A stretch of DNA of 64,000 nucleotides from Beta vulgaris subsp. vulgaris. Its lineage: Eukaryota > Streptophyta > Magnoliopsida > Caryophyllales > Amaranthaceae. Both the position numbers and the translations under genes were made by a program. Under the pieces are notes generated by a model. That model was not told the origin of the DNA. It saw nothing but the letters and a program-made list of their open reading frames with translations, and ran no database searches. The stretch covers positions 32,785,020 to 32,849,019 of the forward strand of contig NC_079207.1 of NCBI RefSeq assembly GCF_026745355.1. The letters are read 5' to 3'. Below, piece after piece: positions 43,581-54,084 of this stretch. Positions within the stretch are counted from its first letter, which is position 1, and each line of letters begins with the position of its first letter.

Positions 43581-46367
43581 ATGTCGGATCAATCTGATAG
43601 CCAGAATGCTTTTGATGAGGTCTTTGTAACTGAGAGTGACCCCTCTTCCCCTCTGTTGACCCCATTTCTGAGCCTGATTCTAGTCCTGTGGGAAGAACTA
43701 GGCTGTTAGCGGACATACCCCCCACAATTGACAGAGAAAGAGAGTTGAGATCCAAGTTCCTTAACGACCCCTCTACTCCTGAAGAACACAATTTAACCTT
43801 GAAATACTTGACTGCTAGACAAAGTGGTGATAAACAGACACTTAGGGAGCTCAAACATCAGATCCTAGCTAGACGTTCTCGTAGACATCCGCCAGCGGAT
43901 GCCGTCCCTGGTCTTGACGTTCTCCCTCTAAGGGAGCACGCTTGGTTGGATAGCCTGGCGGATGCTGGCGTTAGGGTATCGTCCGATTTTTTCGATCGCT
44001 TACAGGAGTGTGTAGCTCCTAATCCCCCTATTATTGATTTAGGTGACGACAGCAATTCATCTACTAGTGCTATGGCCCAAGATGATCATGATGGGGCCGT
44101 CTATCACCGTCGGACCGATAATGCTAGTTCGAAGGCTCCGGCCATTGAGGAGAATCCGCCATCTGACCAGGGAGATGAGCCGGATGTCGGGCCTGGATAA
44201 GGTGCACTTTGGCTTCCTGAGGATGCTACAAATGGTCCACTCACAGTGGAAATAGATGGGTTATGGCGTCAGGACGCCTTAGATTTGAGCTATCCGCGAA
44301 CAGCTCGGGATTTATATAATATGCCTTCCAGATACCGATTGGTCGTGTCGTCCGAAGGATCTGTCATCACCGAGTGCCCTCCCGGCCATGTTGCCGTCTA
44401 TACACATCATCTAGAATTTGGTCTTCGTTTTCCTTTGGACCCTTTCTTGGTGGAGATTTTGAATGCGTTCAATGTCTGCTTGGCGCAATTAACTCCTTTG
44501 GCGGTCCGAAATATCATAGCGTACATCTGGGTAGTACGTTTTCGTGATTTCCCCCAAACCGTCAACCTGTTCCGCCATCTCCATTGGCTGAAGAAGAATG
44601 GATCTTCTCGGTTGAACGGGTGGTGCTCGATAATGACGGCCGACAAGAAAATGACGGTCCAGCCGAAGATGACCAGTTTGAAAGGCTGGCAAGATGCGTT
44701 TTTCTGGTTAAGAGTACTGGAAGATTATCCCCTTCGTCGTCATTTTACAGAACCTGCTCCTCACATGGAGCATCTGACTCTGGAGCCGTTAACTGAGGAT
44801 GAGTTAAAGGCTTATAATTATTTTTCTTCAGTTGACTACGACATCACTTTTGAGGACGGGAGGGTTGTTAGATCTAAAGAACCTTCGATATGGCTTCCTC
44901 ACTCCAAATACATTTTGGGAGACAAACCACTATCTGCCGTCCGCTTATCGCATGTTTATGAGAATGGTGAGTACAGTTATCAGATTGGTTCGTCTAGTGG
45001 CGGTATCAGGGCTTGCTTCTCTTCTTCCCCCTTTTTTTTTTATTTATTTTACTTCTGTTTGCTTGTTTGCAGGTTTTGGCGACCTTGATCTCGACGCTCT
45101 TGGCGTTGACCAAGATTATCGGCCGTTAACACACTTGCTTGCCGCTCCTTCCATCGACTACCCCACCATGCACGGTGCTACCAACGGTCGCAGGGGTGGC
45201 AACCGCCACGGACCTCAGAATCTTCGCAGGGGTCGTGGGGGGGGGGGCCAGGCTACTCGCGTCCCTGTGGTCGCTGCTTCTCCTGTCGCCCCTTCGTCTG
45301 TTGCCCTTCCACTTAGGTCCGTTACTTCTCGGAGCGTAACTAGGGGGGGCGACAAGGAGGCGACAAAGGGAGCCGACTGCAGCTGACTCGGCCGCCAACA
45401 AACGGCAAGCTGTGGAAGATCCTGGTACCTCTGCTGCTAATGAGGTAGTCCAGGTCGAAGATCTGGATCCGACGGCCCCAGCGGCACTTCCTGGTTGTCG
45501 GGCTCTGCTTCTTCCATTAGGGAGAAGATAAGGGAACTGATTACTAGGCCTAGCTTTCTTACTAGCTTATCTCCTGGTATCTTCTATCGGTACCGGGAGT
45601 GGATAGAAAAGAAAGAAGTGCCTCTGACTGATTCTGTGGCGGCCGCATTTGCCCCTTCACCCGTCACTGCTGGCAAGGTTTACCAGCCTGCTTGGGATGT
45701 CCGCGAGGACGAGTCTCTTTACTCCGACATCCCAGAGAATGGCGGCATCCTGGCCTACAGGATCTTGAAGGGTATGCAGTTGCCCTTGGATAGGCCGTCA
45801 GGGTCTCTGATCACCCCTGCTGCCTGCCTAGCCCATGACCAACTGATTGTACGTATCGTCTCTTTTCTGGAGTATCAGAGACTGACTGACTCCTACAAAG
45901 CGTCCTTAGAGACTTGCCAAGGTCTACTTCGGGATGCGGAAGAGAAGTTGGCGCCTCTGGAGGATGAGGTGGCGACCTTAAGGGATAGGGCGGCCCTCTT
46001 GGAAGAAACGGAGGAGAACGTCAAAGCTCTGACCAAGGCGGTAGAGGCCGCTAATAATGAGAAAGAGATAGTTGTTCTGGACGCCTCTGCCGCTAAGGCT
46101 CGGGGAGCCGCCAACACTGTTGCCGAGTTCAAAGCGTCCGATGAGTATGTGGCGGAGCTGCATAAAAGATATGACGATGGCTGGGCCGCTGCTATGAGAT
46201 GTGTCTGCAAAACCGTCCCAGGCTTTGACTGGAACGTTATTGAGGACGCTCATGCGGCGGGTCAACATCTGTCACCTTTTGAGGGGGATCCTAACTTTGC
46301 GGATGAGGACGCCATCGCAGACGTGGATCCTCGGGAGCCCACGACGCCAGGACCTCATGCCTCTTGA
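43581..46367 (+). pseudogene. Antisense gene-like unit in the Tat element (gypsy-type transposon domain, coiled-coil tail)
   Basis: The first ATG (43581) begins MSDQSDSQNAFDEVFVTESD. A frameshift near 43660 leads into 43688-44200 (RELRSKFLNDPSTPEEHN), and another near 44200 leads into 44246-44966. That part holds VYTHHLEFGLRFPLDPFLVE, LAVRNIIAYIW and KGWQDAFFWL, resembling the plant 'putative gypsy type transposon' domain (Pfam Transposase_28). An intron, 44967-45072 (GTGAGT...TTTGCAG), restores NGFGDLDLD. A Gly/Arg-rich stretch follows. After more frameshifts near 45360 and 45490, the final piece 45495-46367 is open. It carries a coiled-coil-like helix (LETCQGLLRDAEEKLAPLED, LLEETEENVKALTKAVEAAN) and ends in an acidic tail. 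The function of this class is unknown. This copy is frameshifted, though an intact relative is likely elsewhere. Confidence 0.7.
44967..45072 (+). other. Spliceosomal intron of the antisense unit
   Basis: Donor AATG|GTGAGT, acceptor GCTTGTTTGCAG|G, 106 bp, T-rich with a long pyrimidine run before the acceptor. Removing it keeps the codon frame (Asn-Gly-Phe-Gly). The minus-strand transcript would not show these sites, so the intron argues for real plus-strand transcription. Confidence 0.75.
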
Positions 46368-46666
46368 AGCTTTTGGCGGCCATCTATCAGCACTTCCTGT
46401 TCTTCAAACAGTCTTTAGTTTTTGTTTTTGCACCCTAGTTTGTAATATCTCTTTTGAACTATTGATGTTGTAATTCGCCCTTTGGTGGCGCCTTGAACTA
46501 TTATTTTGTTTTATTTCTCTAAGTACTTTTTGCTATGACTAAAAGCCTTTTTCATATTGGCCGCCATAATTTTTTTTGTAGTTGGCCGCCAAGCCAGTAG
46601 CTTTTAATCTATGAAAAGTACTTTTAAAGTCTGATTGTTTATTTTTGCTTATCGTCCATATGCTAA
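46368..46666 (+). other. 3' flank of the antisense unit
   Basis: AT-rich DNA with TTGGCGGCC and TTGGCCGCCA palindrome-like pieces. It is likely the 3' untranslated region of the antisense unit. No strong AATAAA signal is seen. Confidence 0.4.
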
Positions 46667-47039
46667 TATGACCGTTAATACACTTAGCCTGTTATATGGC
46701 TTTAGTTTGTATGCTAGGTCTGTCATATGACCGTTAATGCACTTAGCCTGTTATATGGCTTTAGTTTGTGTGCTAGGTCTGTCATATGACCGTTAATGCA
46801 CTTAGCCTGTTATATGGCTTTAGTTTGTGTGCTAGGTCTGTCATATGACCGTTAATGCACTTAGCCTGTTATATGGCTTTAGTTTGTGTGCTAGGTCTGT
46901 CATATGACCGTTAATGCACTTAGCCTGTTATATGGCTTTAGTTGTGTGCTAGGTCTGTCATATGACCGTTAATGCACTTAGCCTGTTATATGGCTTTAGT
47001 TTGTGTGCTAGGTCTGTCATGTGACCGTTAATGCACTTA
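46667..47039. repeat. 59-bp tandem repeat, about 6.3 copies
   Basis: Units start TATGACCGTTAATGCACTT at 46667, 46726, 46785, 46844, 46903 and 46961, with a partial last unit at 47020 (TGTGACC). The period is 59 bp, once 58. Copies are nearly identical apart from the first and last. The array sits between the 3' ends of the antisense unit and the integrase. Confidence 0.95.
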
Positions 47040-47163
47040 CTTTTTCCGTAGATGTCAACAAAGATACGATACAATAACAAACAAAGAATTTATCAGAACG
47101 CTAGTGTAGGTTTTATTATTTGTGTAATTCAATCAAGGGCTCTTGGCCAATTACAATTATTGC

Positions 47164-48400
47164 CTACACATAATACTTTTTCAGAACATCCGCATTCCAG
47201 CAATTCTTGAGTTCTTTTCCGTCCATATCTTTAAGGATAAAGGAACCGGGGCCTATCTTTTGAGCGATTATGTACGGGCCTTCCCAGTTCGCAGTTAGCT
47301 TCCCCTCAGCATGCGCTTTACCAGTGGCGGCTGTTCTCCTGAGGACGAGATCATTGACCTCCAGCTGCCTTTCCCAGACTCTTTTGTTGTAGGCTTTGCT
47401 AATTCTGTTCTTATAAGCAGCTGCTTTCAATTCCGCCATGAGCCTTACCTCGGGTAGGAAATCCAGACTTTCTTTGAGAGCCTATTCATTCGCGTCTAGA
47501 TCCTGATGTTTCACCCGGTATGAGGGCAGACCCACCTCGACCGGCAACACTGCTTCTGCTCCGAAAGCCAGTTTGAAAGGATTTTCTCCCGTCGCTTCTT
47601 TTCTCTGTTGTTCTGTTCGACCATAGGACGGCAGGCACCATATCTGCCCATTTTCCCTTAAATTCATCCAGCTTCTTCTTTAGGGCGTTTAGGATTTGTT
47701 TATTCGCGGCCTCCGCTGGCCATTGCTTTGGGGGTGGCACACAGCTGAGTATGCGAATTTTACTCTGTACTCTGTCAGGAAAGCTTGATTGGACGACAGT
47801 CGAACTGGACGCCATGGTCGAAAACAATAGCCATGGGATCCCAAATCTTGTCATTATATTCTGCCAAATGAATCTCTTGACTTGGTGGGCTTTAATTTGA
47901 ACTGTCGGCTCGCTTCTATCCACTTTGTGAAGTAATCTATGCCCACTATCAAGAACTTCCTTCCCCCGGTTGCTTTGTAAACGGCCCCAGGATATCCATC
48001 CCCCACTGCGCAAACGGGATGGGACAAAATATGGGCTGCAGATCATTGGCTGGTCTGTTGATGACGGGAGCAAATCTTTGACACTTATCACATTTTTTAC
48101 ATAGCTCTGAGCATCCGCCAGCATGGTTGGCCAGTAGAACCCGCCCTTAGCGCCTTTAACGCTAAAGCTTTTCCTCCAATGTGATTGCCGCAAATACCCT
48201 CATGTATTTCTTCCAGTATCTTCTTCGCTTCCCATGCCGTTGCGCATTTTAGTAGAGGCAGGCTAAATGACTTTCTGTATAGCTCATCCCTGTATATGAT
48301 GTACCAGTTTGCCTGTCGTCTTAACTTCTTCGCGGCGAAGGGATTGCTTGGGAGTACCCCTGTCAGTTTGTACGCCACCAGCTCACTGAACCATTCCCCT
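47164..48400 (-). pseudogene. Tat integrase
   Basis: The N-terminal part (48378-48097) has AYKLTGVLPSNP, the zinc-binding region EEIHEGICGNHIGGKALALK and GSTGQPCWRMLRAM in one frame, while RQSHWRKSF and KGGFYWPTMLADAQSYVKN appear in another. The core and its end lie in 48193-47486, partly frameshifted. The C-terminal part (47439-47164) has NRISKAYNKRVWERQLEVND, NWEGPYIIAQKIGPGSF and LKNCWNADVLKKYYV. At least two frameshifts break it. Confidence 0.85.
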
Positions 48401-48406
48401 GCTGGT

Positions 48407-51100
48407 TTACCAGTTGACGGTCACAATCTCTTCTAAAATGCTTTTGTCTTTTTGCATGTCTATGGTGACTGTCCTTTCAACGTTGAATGAATTGGAGCTG
48501 GCTAGCTTAGAAAGAGCATCTGCTTTTGCGTTCTCCGCTCGCGGTATGGCCTGACTTCGAAACGCCGAAGCTGAGCTATCAACTCTTTGCCTTCTGCACA
48601 TACTTCGCCATGTTTACTCCTCTAACTTCAAAGTCCCCTTTAGCTGGCCGCTAACCAATTGAGAGTCAGTCTTTAGTAGTACTTGCTGGGCACCAGCCGC
48701 CAAGCACATTCTAGACCAGCTATGGCTGCTTCATATTCCGCTTCATTGTTTGATGCTGGGAAACCGAATCTGATAGCGTACTGAAAGTGTTACCTTCCGG
48801 GTTGTCATTACTATACCGGCTCCTGAGCCGCTATCAGCAGCGGATCCATCTACTTCCAATAGCCAACTTTCTTTCTGCTCTATTCTCTTCTTTTCATACG
48901 AGGCCTCTACCATGAAATCCGCCAAGGCCTGAGCTTTAATGGCGGTTCTGGGCTTGTATTGAATATCATACTCAGATAGCTCTACGGCCCATTTCAGCAG
49001 ACGACCCGAGCTATCCATCTTCTGAAGAGCTTTTTCCAGTGGTTGATTTGTGAGCACCTGGATGGGATGACAATCGAAGTATGGCCTGAGTTTCCTGGCT
49101 GCTATGATGACTGCCAAGGCCATCTTTTCTACCAACTGGTAACGGCTTTCTGGGCCGTTAAGGATATGACTTATAAAGATATGGGGCACTGTCGTTTCTC
49201 CTTCTCCACCAATAGTACGGCCGCGACCGTCTTTGGTGACGCTGAAACATACAACTGCAGTACGTCCCCTGTCTCGGTCTTGTGATTGTAGGTAATTTTT
49301 TCAAGTGCTCTTTCACAGCCGCGAAGGCTTTGCTCTGGTCTTCCCCCACTCGAACTTTTTGTTTCCCCTTCAATAGAGCGAAGAAAGGCAAGGCCTTGTC
49401 GGCTGACTTGGAGATAAATCGGGTAAGTGACGCCATTCTTCCTGTTAACCTTTGGATGTCTTTCACCCCCTTAGGTTCTGGCAAGGTCATGATTGCCTGA
49501 ATCTTTTCCGGATTCGCATCTATTCCCTTTTGCTGACAAGAAACCAAGAAACTTCCCAGCCTTCACTCCGAACACACATTTTTTAGGATTAAGCTTCATC
49601 TGGTACCTTCTCAGCGTTCTAAACGTTTCAGCCAATCCTCTAGGTGCTCGCGGTCAGATTTACTTTTGACAATGGAGTCGTCAACATAAGCTTCTATGTT
49701 TCTGCCTCTCTGATCCGCAAACACTTTATCGACCAACTTCTGGTAAGTGGCTCCGGCATTACGAAGCCCAAAAGGCATCGCCTATAATTGTAAACTCCAC
49801 AGTTGTTATAAATGCCGTCTTCTTTCTATCTGCTCCGAGTAAGCTGATTTGATGATATCCTGAGAATGCATCCATAAACTGAGCAGAGCATGGCCGCTAG
49901 TAGAATCTACTAACTGGTCTATCCTAGGCAAAGGATAGCATCTTTTGGGCAGGCCCTATTGAGATCCGTGAAGTCCACACACATTCTCCATTGGCCGTTG
50001 CTTTCTTTACCATAACGACGTTAGCCAACCATTCTGGGTAGTCACATGGCTCGATAAATCCTGCCGCCAACAATTTATCTACCTCCTCTTTTATGGCTTT
50101 ATTCTTGTCTGCCGAAAAATTTCTTTTCTTCTGCTTGATTGGACGGACGGCACTATCCACATTTAAGCGATGGACAATTACAGAGGGGTCTATCCCTGGC
50201 ATCTCATCAGCGGAGAACGCGAAGACGTCTGCATTCTCTCTTAAGAGTGCCACCAAATTGATCCTCACCTCCGGATCTATATCTGTCCCTACAGCCACCG
50301 TCCTCGCCGGATCTTCCGCCAGCATTTCTTGCTGAGTTTCCCCATCAGGCTTTGGCCTTGGCGTATCCTCTGGCCTGGCCTCTAACTCCTCCATTGATAT
50401 TTCCATCATCTCCTCCTTATCTTTCTCCGATTCTTTCTCTTGTTCATTCATCGCGGCCCTTCTTTGAGCCCTTCTTTGCTTTTCTCCGGGTGGATTTGCT
50501 TCTTCCACTGGCATCCTCCTAGCTGGCTGTTTCAGGTTGTCAAATAGCATGACTTTGCTGCCTCCTGGTTCCCCCTCAGCTTAGCTGTCGTCCCTCATTG
50601 GTGACGTACAGCATTGTCAGATGATAAGTGGAAACGATCCTTGGACATCATGTATCAGAGGACGTCCCACTATGGCGTTGTAGGCCCAGGAACGTCTACC
50701 ACCAGAAATTCAGTCATGACATCCCGGACTTCATTGCCGTCTCCTATCCGGACCGGGAGGCTCACCAAACCCTCCGGAGTTACAGACGCCCCGGTGAACC
50801 AATTACAGGATATCGGACGGCTTCAAGTATTCTCGTCCTATCATCAATTTTTCGAACGTTGAGAGGTATAGGATGTTAGCTGAGCTCCCACCGTCTACCA
50901 GGATTCTATGGACCAAACATTCGAAATTCTTAAGTGACCACCAATGGGTCATCATGAGGGAAAACCACATGCTCTGCGTCTTTAGTGTGAAAGTCATTGC
51001 CGGCATGGCTGGCGGATGCCTCCATTCATGCTTCATTGAAATTGACTTGGTGCCTGAATTCTTTCAGGCTGGCTTTGCTCCATTCACACTACCTCCATGA
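48407..51100 (-). pseudogene. Tat protease, RT and RNase H
   Basis: The protease carries HRILVDGGSSANILYLSTF (51036-50803, in a larger broken frame), with Asp-Gly-Gly-Ser-Ala in place of the usual Asp-Ser/Thr-Gly. RT starts in 50550-49924 (ADEMPGIDPSVIVHRLNVD, ECDYPEW-like and ANVVMVKK). It has a YVDDSIVKSKSDREH box near 49710-49670 and RLTGRMASLTRFISKSADKA at 49547-49158. RNase H (49189-48743) has RKLRPYFDCHPIQVLTNQPL, GRLLKWAVELSEYDIQYKPR and IKAQALADFMVE, the Tat signature, then WLLEVDGSAADSGSGAGIV, the second RNase H typical of Tat. Frameshifts occur at about 49550, 49160 and 48740. Confidence 0.88.
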
Positions 51101-51127
51101 ATAGGTCCGCCACTGATGACGTGAATT

Positions 51128-52440
51128 TCACTTGATCCTTGATTGAACGTTCTTGTTGATTGGTTTACCAGATCTCCTTCTTTCGTCTGTGCTTATATTG
51201 GCTGAAATAGCCTCTTCTAACAAATCTTCTAGATTATCTTTCAAGTGACGACAATCTTCCGTGACATGGCCGTGATCCCCATGGAAATCACACCATTTGC
51301 TTTTATCACGATTTTTGTGGAACATAGGTTTAGGACGCTGCCATTTGTCGCTATCCTTGTTCTTCAAAAAGATCTGACTTCTTGAGGTAGTCAGTTGGGT
51401 GTACGCGTCAAATCTGTCTTTGCGCTCACCTCCTTCCCAACACCCTTTCACGATCCCTACGATCGCGGTCATACCTCTCACCATCCCTTTCTCGTTCATC
51501 CCCTTTTTACCATATGCGACTCTTGTCGTCTATCATCTCGGGCGCGATCAGATTCACGGCCCTTATCTTTCTTTTGCTTATCCTCTTTCTTCTCAGATTC
51601 ACGGTTACCCACAGCTTTGTCAAACTCCTCCCCCCTGATATAATCATTTGCTTTACCCAGGACGGGACCCAGAGTGGTGTAAGATTTACGACCCAGATAA
51701 TTTCGAAAATGGTGACCCCTCCTTGAGGCCAGTCATCAAGGCTAGCACCGCTACATCTTGCTGTAAGCGTGGAATTGAAACGGCTTCAACATTAAAGCGA
51801 CCGATATAGTCCCTTAAACTTTCGTTGGCCCCCTGCTTGACAGATAACAATTCTCCCGTAATACGTTCGCGGCGTCTATTACTGACAAAGTGAGTACTGA
51901 ATGTGGACGACAACTGGGAGAAGCTAAAAATGCTACCTGGCTTTAGACTTTTGAACCATGTCTGGGCTATGCCTGTCAATGTGGACGGGAAGAACTTGCA
52001 CCATATGGCGTCCACATCAGTGTAAAGGAACATGTGGCCTTCATAAGCAGCCACGTGGTCATCTGGATCCGAAGTGCCATCATACTTGGAGGTTGGCATC
52101 TTGATTCTCGTCATTGGATGATTCAAAATATCCATAGTGAAGGGGGAGAGCTTAGGCTTAATGAGTAGGTGACCCCCCATCGAATAGTTACTAGCGCCTG
52201 AGGCACTGTACTCACGACGGGAGCCACCCTGGGCCTCTTCCTCTGAATGATACAATTCTTCTGTCTCCAAGATGTCTTCTTCATAGTTTGACTGATCAAT
52301 CCTTTTTTCCATCTCTCGTCCACTAGGATTCAAAGATCGCACTTTTGAGGGGTCGTCCGTCGTTCCTACCGGCCGTGGCCAGTGGTCGCTTACGTGCACG
52401 CCAGCAGGTTGATTGGGTGTGCTTTGTTGGGGGTTGGCGT
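51128..52440 (-). pseudogene. Tat gag
   Basis: The frame 52399-51686 carries the retrotransposon gag core: IKMPTSKYDGTSDPDDHVAA, FFPSTLTGIAQTWFKSLKPG, FSQLSSTFSTHFVSNRRRER and VKQGANESLRDYIGRFNVEA. A zinc-knuckle-like motif, CDFHGDHGHVTEDC, appears in 51499-51128. A frameshift near 51690 and a low-complexity Arg/Asp/Glu stretch (51680-51500) separate the parts. Gag forms the particle and binds RNA. Confidence 0.88.
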
Positions 52441-52684
52441 CAACATTTGAATGAAAGAAGCTACATCTGTAGCTGTTCAGGTGAGAATTGACTTAGCTGA
52501 GCTAAATTGAGAGGTACGTTACTATTTGGAGTCTGTCCCTCGGGAGATTGGTAGTTGAATTGTGGGTTTCCCATCGCCCCAGTGATGACTGGCTGCGACG
52601 AGGTCTGGCCGACATCCTTATCCTTGGATCCTTGTTTGTGTTGTTTACGTCACCCATGGTTGTTTCTTTGCTAAGGTTGGGAGG

Positions 52685-52702
52685 CCCCTCCTTCTAGCGC
52701 CA
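52685..52702 (-). other. Tat primer binding site
   Basis: The minus strand reads TGGCGCTAGAAGGAGGGG three bases inside the 5' LTR edge. The position and TGGCGC start are right for a tRNA primer site common in Tat elements. I cannot name the tRNA with certainty. Confidence 0.7.
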
Positions 52703-52705
52703 AGT

Positions 52706-53190
52706 TGTTTCGGTTAGAAATAGTTAGCATCCTCGCAAGAGTCCGCCAAGCTTCGAGAGCTCACGTCCTTGCTGGAAAACTGCACAGGATGCAAACGTAA
52801 ACTACCCTCGGGGTGGTTTTGAGGAAACCCCCTCCGACGCTCAAGTCAGATATTTGGACCACTAGGATGTAGAGAGAGAAACAAGAGAGAGAAATAAGCT
52901 ATTTTTAGTTGTAAGAGAATGTACCTGCAGATAGTACCATTGGGGTATTTATAGAAGTACTATTCCTCTGACAGGACGTATAATCCTTTGACACGTGTAG
53001 GGCTATGACGCATTTGACAGGTGGGAAGATTCCCTTATTTTGTCTTGTTAGGCGTCCGCCAACATTGTCGGTCCTAGGGGACGAACTGGCTCGAACAGTG
53101 CTTTTAATGGTTTTATCGTACTCGCGTCCATAATCTTATTCGCGGCCACAGATGAGAAGGCCGCTAATGAACTGGGGTTATACCCATACA
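52706..53190 (-). repeat. Tat element 5' LTR
   Basis: Starts TGTTTCGGTTAGAAA and ends TACCCATACA on the plus strand. It matches the LTR at 42363-42852 almost base for base. The minus-strand promoter box TATAAATA is at 52946-52953. Confidence 0.92.
52946..52953 (-). promoter_or_regulatory. TATA box of Tat 5' LTR
   Basis: The minus strand reads TATAAATA in CTTCTATAAATACCCCAATG. It is conserved in both LTRs at the same place. Expected promoter of gag-pol RNA. Confidence 0.6.
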
Positions 53191-53195
53191 GATTT

Positions 53196-53789
53196 TATTC
53201 TTCGAAAAAAAGCATATAATGTAGGTACTAGGTAGTCATTTCACTGATCAGTAACAGAAGTTACTGGGTATTTAACTCAAAAAAAAGAGAAGTTACCCCG
53301 GGGATATGGGATATCCCTATAGTTGAAGTCTTGTAAAGTTGTAATTACCATGTTTATGATACGGTTCTCAAAAAACAAAAAAAAAAACAGAACACTACGG
53401 TCTACGCTGATTTATGTTTTAACTAATTCTTTAACTGGACTATAAAACTTAGTCAAGTTAATTAAAAACAACTCTATTAACATACTAGTTTGGTATAGAA
53501 AAAAAAAGAAGAAAACCACTGTAACTCTTTACGAGAATAACAACTCTCGCATGGTTTTAAGGAACATGTACATATTTCTAAATTGAGATTATCTTAATTA
53601 ACTCTATGTCGAGAGAGTTGTAATATTCACATGTCCTTTGAATGTGACGTGAAATTAAAGAGAAAAGTAAACCCCGTGTCATAAATTTCTGAAGAACAAG
53701 TCTAATGCAGCTTCTTTGACATTAGTTGCGAATACAAATTTCTACCCACCATTATTATATTAACTATGGCATTATGGTTAGCTTATATA
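53196..53789. other. Intergenic AT-rich DNA
   Basis: No gene or terminal repeat recognised. The region probably continues the intergenic DNA interrupted by the Tat element. Confidence 0.6.
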
Positions 53790-53791
53790 TA

Positions 53792-53990
53792 CTTCCTCCA
53801 TTTGTTTATACTTGCTCATTGAGTTGGGGCACAAGATTTAAGGAGATGAGAGAGATAGAGAGAGGGGAAAAAGGGGACACATGTGATTGGAGAAAGATAG
53901 AGAGAAAATATTGCCATAAAAGGAAATGATGCAAGTAATTTGTAACTACCAAAAGTGGAAATGATGCAAGTAAAAAAAAAACGGAGGAAG
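53792..53990. mobile_element. Stowaway-like MITE, 199 bp
   Basis: Left end CTTCCTCCATTTGTTTATAC, right end GAAATGATGCAAGTAAAAAAAAAACGGAGGAAG. The ends are inverted repeats of the Stowaway type (CTCCCTCCGT-like), flanked by TA at 53790-53791 and 53991-53992. The small size and TA duplication fit a Tc1/mariner-derived MITE. It lies just upstream of the WAK-3 start. Confidence 0.85.
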
Positions 53991-54084
53991 TATACTTTAT
54001 ATATGTGCTATACTTCAAATCATAATGTAATAAGTGGATAACACTAAAACACGTATCTTCCATGGCTTATATTCCTCTCGTTCC

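Larger units (their letters stand above)
42363..53190 (-). mobile_element. Tat-lineage Ty3/gypsy retrotransposon, nearly complete and young
   Basis: It is 10828 bp with LTRs of 490 and 485 bp that differ by about five substitutions and four small indels by eye. The target duplication GATTT is perfect (42358-42362 and 53191-53195). Coding order on the minus strand is gag, protease, RT, RNase H, integrase. A plus-strand gene-like unit and a tandem array lie between pol and the 3' LTR, a layout reported for some Tat-lineage elements. Frameshifts in pol and in the antisense unit suggest it is defective despite its youth, or that it moved by using another copy's proteins. Confidence 0.92.

Noticed and set aside
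43312..43854. 180-residue minus-strand frame in the Tat element
   Set aside because: Shadow of the leader and first exon of the antisense unit. The plus strand has the TATA box, ATG and intron.
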